Assembly: GCF_016859285.1 (NCBI RefSeq)
Contig: NC_053416.1
Span: 894,501-958,500, forward strand
Length of the DNA stretch: 64,000 nucleotides
DNA from: Xiphias gladius
Lineage: Eukaryota; Chordata; Actinopteri; Istiophoriformes; Xiphiidae
Direction of reading: 5' to 3'
The translations under genes and the position numbers were made by a program. Below the pieces are notes generated by a model. That model saw only the letters and a list, made by a program, of their open reading frames with translations. It had not been told where the DNA came from and searched no databases. This document shows positions 34,633 through 45,929 of this stretch, piece after piece (the first letter of the stretch is position 1; each line of letters begins with the position of its first letter).

Positions 34633-35598
34633 ATGTCGTATGCAGCTCAGTTTCACAATAACGTCACTGCTGAACAGCAGTATCAGGGTTTACTGGAAAG
34701 AGTGATTCTTTCCACTGTGTCTACGGTGCCATGCTGTGTGTTTCTTTTCATTAATGTGACCCTGTTATTCACCTTGAGGAGTAAACCGGTGTTTTGTGAG
34801 ACCTCCCGTTATGTTTTTCTGTATAACCTACTGTTTGCAGATACTGCACAGCTGGTACAAAGTCAGGTATTGTACCTACTGGCTGTTTGTAGAATAAGGA
34901 TGACGTATCCTGTGTGTGGTGTTCTTGCCCTGTTTGCCAGTCTCACAACTGTGATCTCTCCTCTCACACTGGTGGTGATGTCTCTGGAGAGATACGTAGC
35001 TGTGTGTTACCCGCTGAGGCACGCTACCATCATGACCATCAGAAACACAGGGGTGGCTATCGTTGTGGTTTGGGCCTTCAGTTTACTAAATGTCCTCACT
35101 CGAGTTTTCTTGCTTTTAGAATATCCATTTGAAGACCTGGAGAGCCTGCAGATGACAGACATTTGCTCTGTCATGGCTATGTTGATTGGGCCCTCATCCG
35201 ATCATTACGACAAAGCCTTTACTGGTTTTCTGTTTGTTTCCTCTAGTTTGTCGATCATTTCCTCCTATACTGGTGTGATGGTAGCAGCCAGATCAGCCTC
35301 TACAGACAAAGCTTCAGCTCGTAAGGCTCTTAACACACTGCTGCTGCATCTGGGGCAGCTGGGCCTCAGTCTCTCCTCAACCATTTACAACCCAATCCTT
35401 AAAGTTCTCTCGAAAATTGTAACGAGGATAGTATTTGTGCGCATCAGTAATTTTTTGTATGTGTGTACCATCATCTTCCCCAGATGTCTGAGTTCTCTCA
35501 TCTATGGGCTCAGAGATCAGACCATCAGACCCGTCCTCTTGTACCATCTGTGCTGCCGACTGAAACTCTCAGTCGTCCCAGCCAAGGCTGAGGAGTGA
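34633..35598 (+). CDS. Odorant receptor, 131-2-like (OR-5)
   Basis: Intronless receptor of 321 residues. One N-glycosylation site at N10, LFTLRSKPVFCETSRY, C95 in YPVCG, ERYVAVCYPLRH, loop-2 TDICSV, LIYGLRDQTIRPVLLYHLCC and an acidic C-terminus (PAKAEE). It carries a private V-to-G change in helix 6 (LLHLGQLGL), which may weaken that helix. It is the receptor of tandem unit A. Compared with OR-6, the flanks and the C-terminal two thirds are nearly identical, while residues about 22-103 differ strongly because OR-6 carries sequence from another locus there. The start is the only methionine that fits the family N-terminus. Confidence 0.93.
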   Translation: MSYAAQFHNNVTAEQQYQGLLERVILSTVSTVPCCVFLFINVTLLFTLRSKPVFCETSRYVFLYNLLFADTAQLVQSQVLYLLAVCRIRMTYPVCGVLALFASLTTVISPLTLVVMSLERYVAVCYPLRHATIMTIRNTGVAIVVVWAFSLLNVLTRVFLLLEYPFEDLESLQMTDICSVMAMLIGPSSDHYDKAFTGFLFVSSSLSIISSYTGVMVAARSASTDKASARKALNTLLLHLGQLGLSLSSTIYNPILKVLSKIVTRIVFVRISNFLYVCTIIFPRCLSSLIYGLRDQTIRPVLLYHLCCRLKLSVVPAKAEE

Positions 35599-36924
35599 AG
35601 CTTTGTCAAGTTTTTGCGGTGGCCTCCATGAGTCAACATATCTGACTTCAGCAATTGAGCAGGAAACAAATAGAAATTACGGCTTTATAATGTTGAGAAC
35701 AACATTGCTCATTTAATTCAACAACATATTTCAGTATTGTTTGAAATTCATTGAAAGAATAAATATTATAATTGTGACAACCAAGAACAAGATGCCAATT
35801 TCATTAAATTGCTTTCATTCCACTTCATCCTGAAATGTTGGCAGCATTTCAGTTGTAACTTCTAACATCTATTGTTGTGGGGCAAATGCAGTTGGGTGGG
35901 GCACTTTATTGGATAGCTAACAGTAGAGAGAGATGATAGAACTGAAGAGTAAGACTCAGAGAAAGAGGTGGAACAAAGGGTCCTGGACGGATGCAAACTG
36001 ATGAAGTTGTGGTTCATGGTAAGTGTCTTAACACCTAGGCCATCAGGGCACTGGTGATAAGAGCCTGGTGAACACAGGCAGCCCCCTTCACTGGTACATC
36101 AGCCTTTGACACCATTTCCCGCATCCAGAACCAACCTTTATCTAACCTCACCTAGTGTCCTGACCTCCCCACACATTAGTCTGTGCTGGTTTGTGTCACA
36201 TATATTATTTTATTCTTTTTTGTTCTGCTGTGTAAATGCCTGTTAATTATTCTCATTGTCATAGTAACAGAGACTGCATCCACAATCAGCCCGTATTTGC
36301 TACCAAGTTACCTAAGTTACTGTTTAAAGGAATGGTTCAACATTTTAGGAAATAGGCTTCTTTGACTTCTTTCCAAGAATGAGATGAAAGGATTGATATC
36401 GATCAAATGTGTGTCCACTGTATTGCCTTAGCTTGGAGATGGGGTCAGGACCTGGTTAACCGAGCTTAGCATAAAGAATGGAAGCAGAGGGAAAAACAGC
36501 TAGCCTTACTCTGTTGAAAGTGGACAAATACACCTACCAACACCTCTAAAGCTGGGTGAACACTAGGACTACAAAACTGAGGATTATTTTCATGATGAAT
36601 TAATTTTCCGATTATTTTCTCAATTAATCAGTGTGTCTTGAAAAATGTCAGAAAATAGTGGAAAATGTTATAAATTCCTAGAGCCTAAGTGTTTTCAAAC
36701 ATCATGTTTTGTCTGACCAAAAACCCAAAGGTTCTCACATCTGAGAAGCTGCAAGCATAAAATGTTTGGCATTTTTGCTTAAGAAAACAACCCTTAATTA
36801 CCAGTCTACCTTCTTTAACCACTTTATTAGGTACACCTGTAAAATTTAATGTAATCCGATATTGAAAGGATGAATATATTTCACAATTTTCAATCTGGAT
36901 TTTGAAGAAACTAAAAAACAGGAA

Positions 36925-37350
36925 CTCTGGAAATCTTACTATCTAATTTTATTGGACTTAAGTGCAGCCTTTGATATGACTGATTATTCCATTTTAATGG
37001 ACAGAGGGATGGACTGGGTTTGGCTAGGTGGAACTGCTTTAAATTGGCTTTCATCTTAAGTGTCACACAGAGTTTTCAAAGTTGCTACCAATAACTCTCT
37101 TGTCATGCGGGGTCCCACAAAGCTCCATTCGGTTTGTATGTGATACCCCTTGTCCATGTTATTTGTCACTTTAACGCTGTGTCCTACCATTGTTAAGCTG
37201 ATGACACCCAGTTCTATGTTTCATTTAGTCCTGAATATAGTAAACAATATTGCTACCATCAAAGACTGGATGGCCTCTTACTCTCCGCAACTGAATACTG
37301 ATTTGACTGCAGTTCTGATAATTGGCTGTGATCACATGGAGCACTAACAA
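36925..37350 (+). mobile_element. LINE reverse-transcriptase remnant, unit B copy
   Basis: Same remnant as at 33,340-33,765, with the GGGGTCCCACAAAGCTCC segment kept. This matches the 'GVPQGS' box position of L2/CR1-type elements. Not functional. Confidence 0.7.
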
Positions 37351-37907
37351 CTAATTCTAAAACATTCAACAAGAATTTTAATTCTTCTTAATCAAGGCCT
37401 TACCTTCAATCAGAACATTAAAAGTGTTAAGGCTTGTTCTTTGGAAAATCAATAAAATGACAAAAATTAAACCAATGCGAGGTTTACTTAATGTCTCACC
37501 GACACCTGAAACACCAAATCTGCACCAACCCAGCCCCCTGTGACATTTTAACTCAGGGATGTTTTCGATCTGAACACCCACTTCGTCTTGTTTGACTGTG
37601 TGCCAGCGTTATGTGAAAAAGAAACTGGTGAATGTAGCTACATTGACAGAGGCTCATCAGTTTTAATGGCCAACACAGACATCCAGGACACACTGGGCAG
37701 TCACTACATATAGTCCTTCAATGTGATGTAGTTTATTACTGAAGAAAACCAAAATAACAACCAATATAAATAACAACCAAATACCACCCAAACTTGAGTG
37801 AGTTGGATATGTGCTTTTTGATTATCCACTTTGGAGGACAATATGACATGGACCAGCATGTTTGGTAATGGAAGAGAGATTACGTCAGCCCTTACTGATT
37901 TGGTAAC

Positions 37908-38057
37908 CATGTTGACACGTGATGTGTCATGTGAACAGGTTGGGAGGACAGAGCTCATAATTTGCAAACAGGGACAAGCAAACCCTGCAGACCAGCTCTG
38001 CCCACATACATACAAGGACAGACTCTAACCTGCTATCTACACAGGGAAAATGTATGT
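37908..38057 (+). promoter_or_regulatory. Shared receptor upstream module, OR-6
   Basis: Same sequence as the OR-5 module, shifted by the unit length of 3,587 bp, with all parts present including the short upstream frame. Confidence 0.65.
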
Positions 38058-38219
38058 GGATGAACTTGGGTTTTTCTTATGAAGCCTCAGGCATCTGTGT
38101 TGAAGAGACGTTGGATCTAAACTGTTCTAGGAGGAAAAACTGAAGAAGATTCACTTTGATTTTTTGTTCCAGTGACATCAGCAGCCTAATATTTTACATG
38201 TCTTAAATGCTTCTCTGCA

Positions 38220-39185
38220 ATGTCGTATGCAGCTCAGTTTCACAATAACGTCACTGCTGAACAGCAGTATCAGGGTTTACTGGGATTAGTGTTCTTTTCC
38301 ACTCTGTCTACGGTGCCATGCTGTGTGTTCCTCCTGATTAATGGGACCATGTTATTCACATTGAGGAGTAAACCGGTATTTCGGGAGACCTCCCGTTATG
38401 TTTTTCTGTTTAACCTGCTGTTTGCAGACACTGTACTGCTGGCACAAAGTCAGGTATTGTACCTACTGGCTGCTAGTAGAATAAGGATGACGTATCCTGT
38501 GTGTGGTGTTCTTGCCCTGTTTGCCAATCTCACAACTGTGATCTCTCCTCTCACACTGGTGGTGATGTCTCTGGAGAGATACGTAGCTGTGTGTTACCCG
38601 CTGAGGCACGCTACCATCATGACCATCAGAAACACAGGGGTGGCTATCGTTGTAGTTTGGGCCTTCAGTTTACTAAATGTCCTCACTCGAGTTTTCTTGC
38701 TTTTAGAATATCCATTTGAAGACCTGGAGAGCCTGCAGATGACAGACATTTGCTCTGTCATGGCTATGTTGATTGGGCCCTCATCCGATCATTACGACAA
38801 AGCCTTTACTGGTTTTCTGTTTGTTTCCTCTAGTTTGTCGATCATTTCCTCCTATACTGGTGTGATGGTAGCAGCCAGATCAGCCTCTACAGACAAAGCT
38901 TCAGCTCGTAAGGCTCTTAACACACTGCTGCTGCATCTGGTGCAGCTGGGCCTCAGTCTCTCCTCAACCATTTACAACCCAATCCTTAAAGTTCTCTCGA
39001 AAATTGTAACGAGGATAGTATTTGTGCGCATCACTAATTTTTTGTATGTGTGTACCATCATCTTCCCCAGATGTCTGAGTTCTCTCATCTATGGGCTCAG
39101 AGATCAGACCATCAGACCCGTCCTCTTGTACCATATGTGCTGCCGACTGAAACTCTCAGTCGTCCCAGCCAAGGCTGAGGAGTGA
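38220..39185 (+). CDS. Odorant receptor, 131-2-like, mosaic (OR-6)
   Basis: Intronless receptor of 321 residues with N10 glycosylation site, C95, ERYVAVCYPLRH at about 119-130 and LIYGLRDQTIRPVLLYHMCC. Residues about 22-103 (helices 1-2 and the start of helix 3) are almost the same as in OR-1, including GLLGLVFFST, LLINGTMLFTLRS, LFNLLFADTVLLAQSQVLYLLAASR and ALFANLTTV, while everything on either side, including flanks, matches OR-5. At DNA level I count about four differences to OR-1 in this segment against about twenty-five to OR-5. The gene is thus a hybrid made by gene conversion, and its odour range may combine both parents, which is inference. Confidence 0.93.
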   Translation: MSYAAQFHNNVTAEQQYQGLLGLVFFSTLSTVPCCVFLLINGTMLFTLRSKPVFRETSRYVFLFNLLFADTVLLAQSQVLYLLAASRIRMTYPVCGVLALFANLTTVISPLTLVVMSLERYVAVCYPLRHATIMTIRNTGVAIVVVWAFSLLNVLTRVFLLLEYPFEDLESLQMTDICSVMAMLIGPSSDHYDKAFTGFLFVSSSLSIISSYTGVMVAARSASTDKASARKALNTLLLHLVQLGLSLSSTIYNPILKVLSKIVTRIVFVRITNFLYVCTIIFPRCLSSLIYGLRDQTIRPVLLYHMCCRLKLSVVPAKAEE

Positions 39186-40447
39186 AGCTTTGTCAAGTTT
39201 TTGCGGTGGCCTCCATGAGTCAACATATCTGACTTCAGCAATTGAGCAGGAAACAAATAGAAATTACGGCTTTATAATGTTGAGAACAACATTGCTCATT
39301 TAATTCAACAACATATTTCAGTATTGTTTGAAATTCATTGAAAGAATAAATATTATAATTGTGACAACCAAGAACAAGATGCCAATTTCATTAAATTGCT
39401 TTCATTCCACTTCATCCTGAAATGTTGGCAGCATTTCAGTTGTAACTTCTAACATCTATTGTTGTGGGGCAAATGCAGTTGGGTGGGGCACTTTATTGGA
39501 TAGCTAACAGTAGTGAGAGATGATAGAACTGAAGAGTAAGACTCAGAGAAAGAGGTGGAACAAAGGGTCCTGGACGGATGCAAACTGATGAATCTGTGGT
39601 TCATGGTAAGTGTCTTAACACCTAGGCCATCAGGGCACTGGTGATAAGAGCCTGGTGAACACAGGCAGCCCCCTTCACTGGTACATCAGCCTTTGACACC
39701 ATTTCCCGCATCCAGAACCAACCTATATCTAACCTCACCTGGTGTCCTGACCTCCCCACACATTAGTCTGTTCTGGTTTGTGTCACATATATTATTTTAT
39801 TCTTTTTTGTTCTGCTGTGTAACTGCCTGTTAATTATTCTCATTGTCGTAGTAACAGAGACTGCATCCACAATCAGCCCGTATTTGCTACCAAGTTACCT
39901 AAGTTACTGTTTAAAGGAATGGTTCAACATTTTAGGAAATAGGCTTCTTTGACTTCTTTCCAAGAATGAGATGAAAGGATTGATATCGATCAAATGTGTG
40001 TCCACTGTATTGCCTTAGCTTGGAGATGGGGTCAGGACCTGGTTAACCGAGCTTAGCATAAAGAATGGAAGCAGAGGGAAAAACAGCTAGCCTTACTCTG
40101 TTGAAAGTGGACAAATACACCTACCAACACCTCTAAAGCTGGGTGAACACTAGGACTACAAAACTGAGGATTATTTTCATGATGAATTAATTTTCCGATT
40201 ATTTTCTCAGTTAATCAGTGTGTCTTGAAAAATGTCAGAAAATAGTGGAAAATGTTATAATTTCCTAGAGCCTAAGTGTCTTCAAACATCTTGTTTTGTC
40301 TGACCAAAAACCCAAAGGCTCTCACATCTGAGAAGCTGCAAGCGTAAAATGTTTGGCTTTTTTGCTTAAGAAAACAACCCTTAATTACCAGTCTACCTTC
40401 TGTAACCACTTTATTAGGTACACCTCTAAAATTTAATGTAATCGGAT
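39186..40447 (+). repeat. Tandem duplication unit C, partial
   Basis: Repeats the spacer downstream of OR-5 and OR-6 (3' flank, repeat block) and stops matching just after the TTATTAGGTACACCT end near 40,447, in the sequence 'taatgtaatcggata'. The LINE remnant, promoter module and receptor of a full unit are missing. Confidence 0.85.
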
Positions 40448-40619
40448 ACATCTGTTCAGCCATAAATTCTCGAGCTACAGAGATAATTATGTTCATTCTT
40501 GATTGACGCTGTCAGAGAGGTATTAATTTAACTATAGATTAATTATTGAGGTTGTAGTTGGAGTGGTGTTGGACTGGACTGCATTATATTGAGACGTGTT
40601 TCAATATTAGCTCGTAAGC

Positions 40620-40840
40620 AGTGTTTTGTAAACTATGCACAACTCATTGCTTGTAGATGTCTCAAAAATTGTTACGAAGAAAGCACTATTGCTCATCCTA
40701 AATGCTTTTTATGTGTGTATTATCATGCTCCTTGTGTTTGAGTGGTCGTATCTATGGGTTCAGAGACCAGACCATCAGGCCCACCCTTGTGCACCATCTA
40801 CGCTAGTGACTGAAACTCTTAGTCGTCTCATCGAAGGACA
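40620..40840 (+). pseudogene. Odorant receptor 3' fragment
   Basis: Reads as a decayed receptor end: SLLVDVSKIVTKKALLLILNAFYVCIIML, then after a frame change IYGFRDQTIRPTLVHHL. This corresponds to the last loop, helix 7 and C-terminal start of the OR 131-2-like family. The first two thirds are missing. It is more diverged than the tandem copies, so it died earlier. Confidence 0.75.
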
Positions 40841-42375
40841 GGTTCTCGCCCTAAGACACATGGAATGAATTAACCTCTATGTCTGTTAAACTCATGCTGT
40901 CCTCAGACTGGTCATCATGTGTCGTCATATCCAGCGTTCATTAAATATTAAGAAAAAAAATGAAAACTTTTTGCTTAAAATGAAAGAGAATAACACTGTT
41001 ATAGTTTAGTCAGTATTTGTTGAAATCTGCTTCTAGAAGCCTGTCAAATTATGATTCTAAATTTAACCAACAAAAAAGTGGTAGTGACAAAGATTCGAAA
41101 AGGATTCATTGAAGTTGTCATTGTTTCACTTTGAATTTAATCCTAAACTGTGTAGTGTAGTTGCAGCTTTTCATATAAATCATTCCAGGGCAAATTTCAA
41201 GGAATATGTAGGGAGATCATACACAGCAAATGCATTGTTTTTTTCATGTTTTAAAATAAGATTAGAGCTAGGTTTGTGGTATAATACTAGAATAAAATAA
41301 AAATATATTATATGATTGACATACATAGCATTTTGTTTTGGTCCTCATATATAGTATCACATGTTTTCTGTCAGTTTAGGCCTGAGTTACACAGAATGGA
41401 TTAATAGCTGGTTTGACGTCCAGACTGCTGGTTTTGTCCCTCACTCATCTGGCGGGAGGAAACAAGGATGTCTACTGACCTCCCCATACACCAATTAATA
41501 CTGTTTTTTTGTCTCTCTGATTTCATATATTCTCCCCACTGTACAACTCTGTGAGACTTGCCTGCGAAAAATGTATGATATAAACAATGTGAAGGTCTGG
41601 TCTACTCTGGCCACTTACCAGTGATCTTGACTGTGACATCAAAAGAAATCTGGGTCCCGTGCATATGAAGCCTCAGTGGGCACTTTCCCTTTTAATTCAT
41701 CCATCTTCACAGGAACTGAATCAACAAGTAAACGCATGCAGCTGTGTTGTGTTCATATCAGATTTAAGAAAGTCTGTACAGCTCGTGATCTCAGCATATT
41801 TCAGCCTCTTTTCTTAACACACTGTAGTTTCTGTATGAAGCTTTCACTGTGAGGTTTGACAACATGAAACGTTATTTCTGTCATATTTTTTAGGTCGTTA
41901 TACCCTGAGCATAAGACAACAAGACAAAGCTGGAAACTATCTTACCTGCCCCTACACTGAGAGAGGGTCACTGTAGCACTGTATAACATATATTTAAAAT
42001 AAAACAAAATCCATGTTATAATCTATTCATTTTTATTGCATTTTTTCATTTATTTAAGCTTTTTGCCAGCACCCAAATCTCTATTACTGCTTTCCTTGGG
42101 ACTCTGCTGTCGTCCTGTGGAGGCTGCAGACGGACGTTTTCTACCTTTGACACATCTCCCCCTGCTTCTTTTCACCCGGCAACCGTGACTTTCCCTGTGT
42201 TGGAGGCTCATTGTAATGTTTTTAAGCTTGGTCTGCTGCCCCCAAGTGGCCAGAAGAAATCAGTGAATGCAGCTGTAATGTTAAAAAAGACACTATTTGA
42301 TTGGACTGCAGCCAGATTTTATTTCCACAGTAACATAACAAACTGAGGGAACTGGAACCAAACACCTCCCCCTTT
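40841..42375. other. Intergenic, no gene recognised
   Basis: AT-rich to mixed sequence. The small piece near 41,450-41,540 ('tgtctactgacctccccata', 'ttgtctctctgatttcatat') weakly echoes the unit spacer near 36,155-36,215. Nothing else was recognised. Confidence 0.45.
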
Positions 42376-42379
42376 GCCT

Positions 42380-42860
42380 GGATCCTGGACTCTTCAAATG
42401 CCAGAACGCAGGTGGTCAGGGTGGGCTGTCGCCTGCAAACCCTACCCAAGGTTGTGTATTTAGCTCCCTGCTATACACCTTGTACATGCATGACTGTGTG
42501 GTCAGGAACGGCTTAAACTCGATTATCAAGTTTGCCGATGACACAGTATTGATGTGGAGGATCACCAGCAATGATGAGAAGACCTGGAGTAGACCTATGG
42601 GTAGACCTTGTACTCTGGTTCTGCGGAAAGAATCCTTACTGGTCCGAGAGCTGCCTTGCTCAGCACCATCGCAGCTGCACTCTGGACTTTTACACCCGAG
42701 GGTGCAGAACCAGAGTGGTTGTAGGATTAGGAAAGATCCTCACCACCCCAGCAATAGATGATTTTAGATTCTACATTCAGGCAAACACCTCATTCCAACA
42801 CAGACTCAGAAAAGTTTCTTCCCTCAGGCCCTCAGGATGGTGACCTCTGTCCTCTGACCT
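42380..42860 (+). mobile_element. LINE remnant (L2/Maui- or Rex1-like)
   Basis: Reads SLLYTLYMHDCVVRN, then IIKFADDTVLMWRITSNDE, the palm region of a fish non-LTR reverse transcriptase with the FADD catalytic box intact. The sequence then jumps to a 3' segment ('ctgcactctggacttttaca', 'cctcaccaccccagcaatag') with the middle missing. It is a truncated dead copy. Confidence 0.7.
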
Positions 42861-43239
42861 CTGTCTATCCTCGGCTTTGTCTAGCACGTTGTCGTCAGTG
42901 AATCCTTTGCATGGCCCTGAACATTGCATCTTTGCACTTGTTTTTAAGTCTAAAAAAACATGCTTGGTCACAGTGACAGACTCTGTCCTCTGTCTGAGTG
43001 GCGGGGGCGAAAAAATATAAAGGGCACCCGATACATTCAGTGGCCCCCCATCAGCAGAGAACAACGATGCATGTTTGGTAAAAAGGCCACATCCCCGACT
43101 AAGATTAACACCTTATAGGGTGATTCAGCATATAAACGAATACATCTGTAGTAAAAACATGGAACTGTTAACATCTTGAGAACTAGCTGTTTTGAGCAGT
43201 CTTGTTGGGGAAATGAGAAGCAAGATTGGTGAAAACAGG

Positions 43240-43445
43240 GAGAATTCTTCTTTTGGCCGTGGGTTTGTAAATGCTGATGACCTCGTTATGGTCAACTGGG
43301 ATGTCCCTCTCGTTGGACAACAGCAGAAGATCTGAGAGCCGTCCTTCCTTACATCTGTTTCTAAGCGGATCAGCTTCAGTTTGGAGAATGATCGCTTGAA
43401 CGATGCAGCTAAGACAAGAGGACAATGCAAAGGCGATGTGGCTGA
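43240..43445 (-). mobile_element. hAT-type transposase C-terminal remnant
   Basis: The minus strand encodes SFSKLKLIR and then, in another frame, LSDLLLLSNERDIPVDHNEVI, which matches the C-terminal dimerisation domain of hAT transposases (a SFSxLKLIK...GLALLSIE pattern). Only this domain remains and it is split over two frames. It could instead come from a host gene derived from hAT, but the broken frame argues for a remnant. Confidence 0.55.
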
Positions 43446-43519
43446 GCAAACTAGTGAGCAGCACTGTACCAAAATCAACTGAATGGAATAGTGTCGGATA
43501 CAACAACTACAATAATCTT

Positions 43520-44455
43520 TCTAGGGTTGATTTATTTTCCTAACGGTCAGCCCTGAGTCCACCAGTGCTTAGTCAATAAATGCCAATTATGTGATGAATC
43601 AGACATTGATTCAAATGCGAATACCAGCAGATTTAATTAGGGAGGGAGAGCATGAGATTTACAGCTTTTCTTTGATATTGTTTCGTCTGTGCATTGTGTT
43701 TGCTGCTTTTCTTAATGTATTTTTGTACCACTTCTGAGTATTTGTTTTGCCTCTTACCAAATGAATAATGTTTTGGATAATAAAAGTTAAAATTGATTTG
43801 ACTAAATTGGTTTTAGTTTCTTTATTAATGTCTGAAGGCAACAGTAGAGTACTTTTTTCTATTCATTTCACATGTTCACTAGCAACATAGATACATTTTT
43901 CAATGTCAAACAACAATAATACTAAGTAAATTTGAGGAATAAATAAAATTAACAAAAAGAAATGTTAAATTGTGATATCTGTATAAAATTATCAAAACAA
44001 TACATAGATAAATAAATCAACTATTTACATTTAAGGAAAGAGTTGAAAAATGTTACTTCATTGATATGAAATTTACCAATTACAATCAAAATATTAACAA
44101 TGAAACACAGAGAAGTAATGTTACATTCATAGGTTATAATATTTTAGGTATCATGGTTACAGAGAGTCTAGTTCTATTGAAAACAGTCATTTATGTCAGT
44201 CCAGAACTGAAATATCAAAAGAAACCCCCAAAAAACATGCAACACTCTGAGTCTGCTTTACAAAATGTGCATTTATCATCAGTGTCAGCAAATATAGAAA
44301 TTCTGTTGTTGTATTGTTAAATGTTAAATGGAGTTTCCCTGACTGTGTCTGAAATGCAGAATTAGTAGCATAAGGTATCGCCACGTCTGAATATACAAAA
44401 GTGACAAGTGAAGACGCAAGAAGTCACAGAACAGTTGATGGAAAGGAAGAAGTGA
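43520..44455. other. AT-rich spacer before nup98
   Basis: Strongly AT-rich with short open frames on both strands. No gene, RNA or clear repeat was recognised. Confidence 0.5.
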
Positions 44456-44459
44456 AAAG

Positions 44460-44683
44460 GAGAAGGAGTAAGCGAGCGGCGGCGGCGGCGTCATGACGTA
44501 GGACGTATGAAAGTGCGTCGTGACGGCGGACAGTTTTCCCTCCTAGCTGACACGAAGCTATCAGACGCTGCCGATGTTTCGCTAAAGACACTTTGTTCGT
44601 TGAAAATTTCGGATTCTGAGGCTTTAACACTGTTGGAGGAAGGCTGATAGAGAAACCGACCACCCAGAACAACGTTGTTAAAG
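44460..44683 (+). promoter_or_regulatory. nup98 promoter and noncoding exon 1
   Basis: GC-rich sequence with a (GGC)n run and TGACGT half-CRE words (near 44,492-44,530), typical of a housekeeping CpG promoter without a TATA box. A splice donor, AAG|GTAAAT, ends the first exon at 44,683. The exact transcription start cannot be read. CpG enrichment continues to about 45,250. The nearest downstream acceptor that leads to the start codon is at 47,026. Confidence 0.65.
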
Positions 44684-45309
44684 GTAAATGTGTGTGAAAG
44701 TACAGGTTATTCTTTGTCCGCCTAGCTGTTGTTTTGCTAACGTTTACGTAGCAACGCTGAGTAGTTAGCGGGAGAGCTAGGTGGCTAACATTAGCTTGAC
44801 GCACATAACTTCTAAACGGTAACTGTCGGTATCAGGGCAAACGTCCGAAATGGGTCTGAGTTTGTGTGGATTTAAAAGCTCACCCTACCCGTTAGTAGGG
44901 AGGGGTTGGCTTGTTGATAGCTCAGGTTATGCTTCGGGGTCGCAGAGCTAACGCGTAGTTAGCTGAAGCGGAAATCACGCTTCGGGTTTGTCGGTGGTGG
45001 TTCTCGGTTTATAACTGGTCTCATCTGGCTCCGGCTCGTCGAGGGACGGGCTCGGCTCCCAACCGGTTTAAACCCACCCCACCTTTAGGTGCCGACGGTA
45101 ACGTTGTGTTTCGGATCGACGGGCGACGCTGACGACACAGCCCGGTTAGCTGGCACGTGGAGCGAGGAGGGTCGGTTGACGTTGCCCCTTGCGGTAACGG
45201 CACAGTTCAGGTCCGAGGACCCGAGCTTCACCTGAAAACGGTGTCGTGCTCAGGTTTCAACTGGCACATTTCCACCGATGCAGTCACAATAATACCGCTG
45301 CATTTGCTT

Positions 45310-45870
45310 ATGTACTGAGGTACTTGTACTTTACTTGAGTATTTACGTTTTACGTTACTATAAACATCTAATTCACTTCACTTCAAAGGCAAATATTGTA
45401 CTTTTTAATGCACAGCTTTTATCTGGCAGCAGTCCTGAAACTCTTATTTTCTTTAGTAAAAGAAAAGTGCATTTAGAATCTTTCAATCTTTCAATGCAGT
45501 TGCCTCATCAACCAGCCTCATCCTTTCTCGTTTCAAGCTTCAGACTTTTCTGCTTTTTAGAGCATTTGGAAACGAGCATCCTGAAAACAGTATTCTTACT
45601 GCACTGACTGCACTTTTTTTATTTTTATTTTTAAAGAAAATAAGGTTTGTAGAATGTAATTATATTCTGTAATGTCTTCATAGAACTGGCAGTTTTGCAG
45701 ATTAAACTGCCAAACAGTTTATAGGGTAGTTAAAATTTGCTCCATCTCAACCAACTACAGCAATAAAACTACTTACGCGGTAAAGCATACAAAGCATTCT
45801 TTTTTCCACATGACGAACAGTTTTTACTTTTGACACTTTAAATACACTTTAGTGAAAATAAGTAAATCCA
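45310..45870. repeat. Common fish repeat in nup98 intron 1
   Basis: Contains GTACTTTACTTGAGTATTTA, 'aggcaaatattgtacttttt', 'ttgcagattaaactg' and 'acttttgacactttaaatac', a well-spread fish interspersed repeat of unknown class. Confidence 0.6.
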
Positions 45871-45929
45871 ACCCCTACAGCAAACAGAAATTAAAAAAGA
45901 GCCTTTCTTCGAAAATCGAACACTAAAAT

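Larger units (their letters stand above)
32139..35598 (+). repeat. Tandem duplication unit A (spacer + OR-5)
   Basis: A spacer of 2,494 bp plus the OR-5 gene, nearly identical to the following unit of 3,587 bp. Compared with units B and C the spacer lacks about 80, 25 and 22 bp (near 32,198, 32,562 and 33,547), which together explain the 127-bp length difference. The missing pieces are bounded by short matching words. It contains the repeats and LINE remnant that also occur in unit B. Confidence 0.9.
35599..39185 (+). repeat. Tandem duplication unit B (spacer + OR-6)
   Basis: A 3,587-bp unit, the reference length of the tandem array: spacer 35,599-38,219 (2,621 bp) plus OR-6. It keeps the three spacer segments that unit A has lost and is therefore closer to the founding state. 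Differences from unit A in the spacer are few, so the duplication is recent. Confidence 0.9.

Noticed and set aside
38501-38719. A 72-codon frame overlapping the receptor coding region, present in five receptors
   Set aside because: It is the +1 frame of the near-invariant ERY segment; it is kept only because the receptor frame is kept.
43125-43478. 117-codon minus-strand frame as a host gene
   Set aside because: Only the SFSKLKLIR part is meaningful, and it continues in another frame as hAT transposase, so it is a remnant.
44424-44804. 126-codon minus-strand frame across the nup98 promoter, suggesting a divergent gene
   Set aside because: It runs through the CpG-rich promoter and exon 1; no similarity, and the (GGC)n run gives the alanine stretch.
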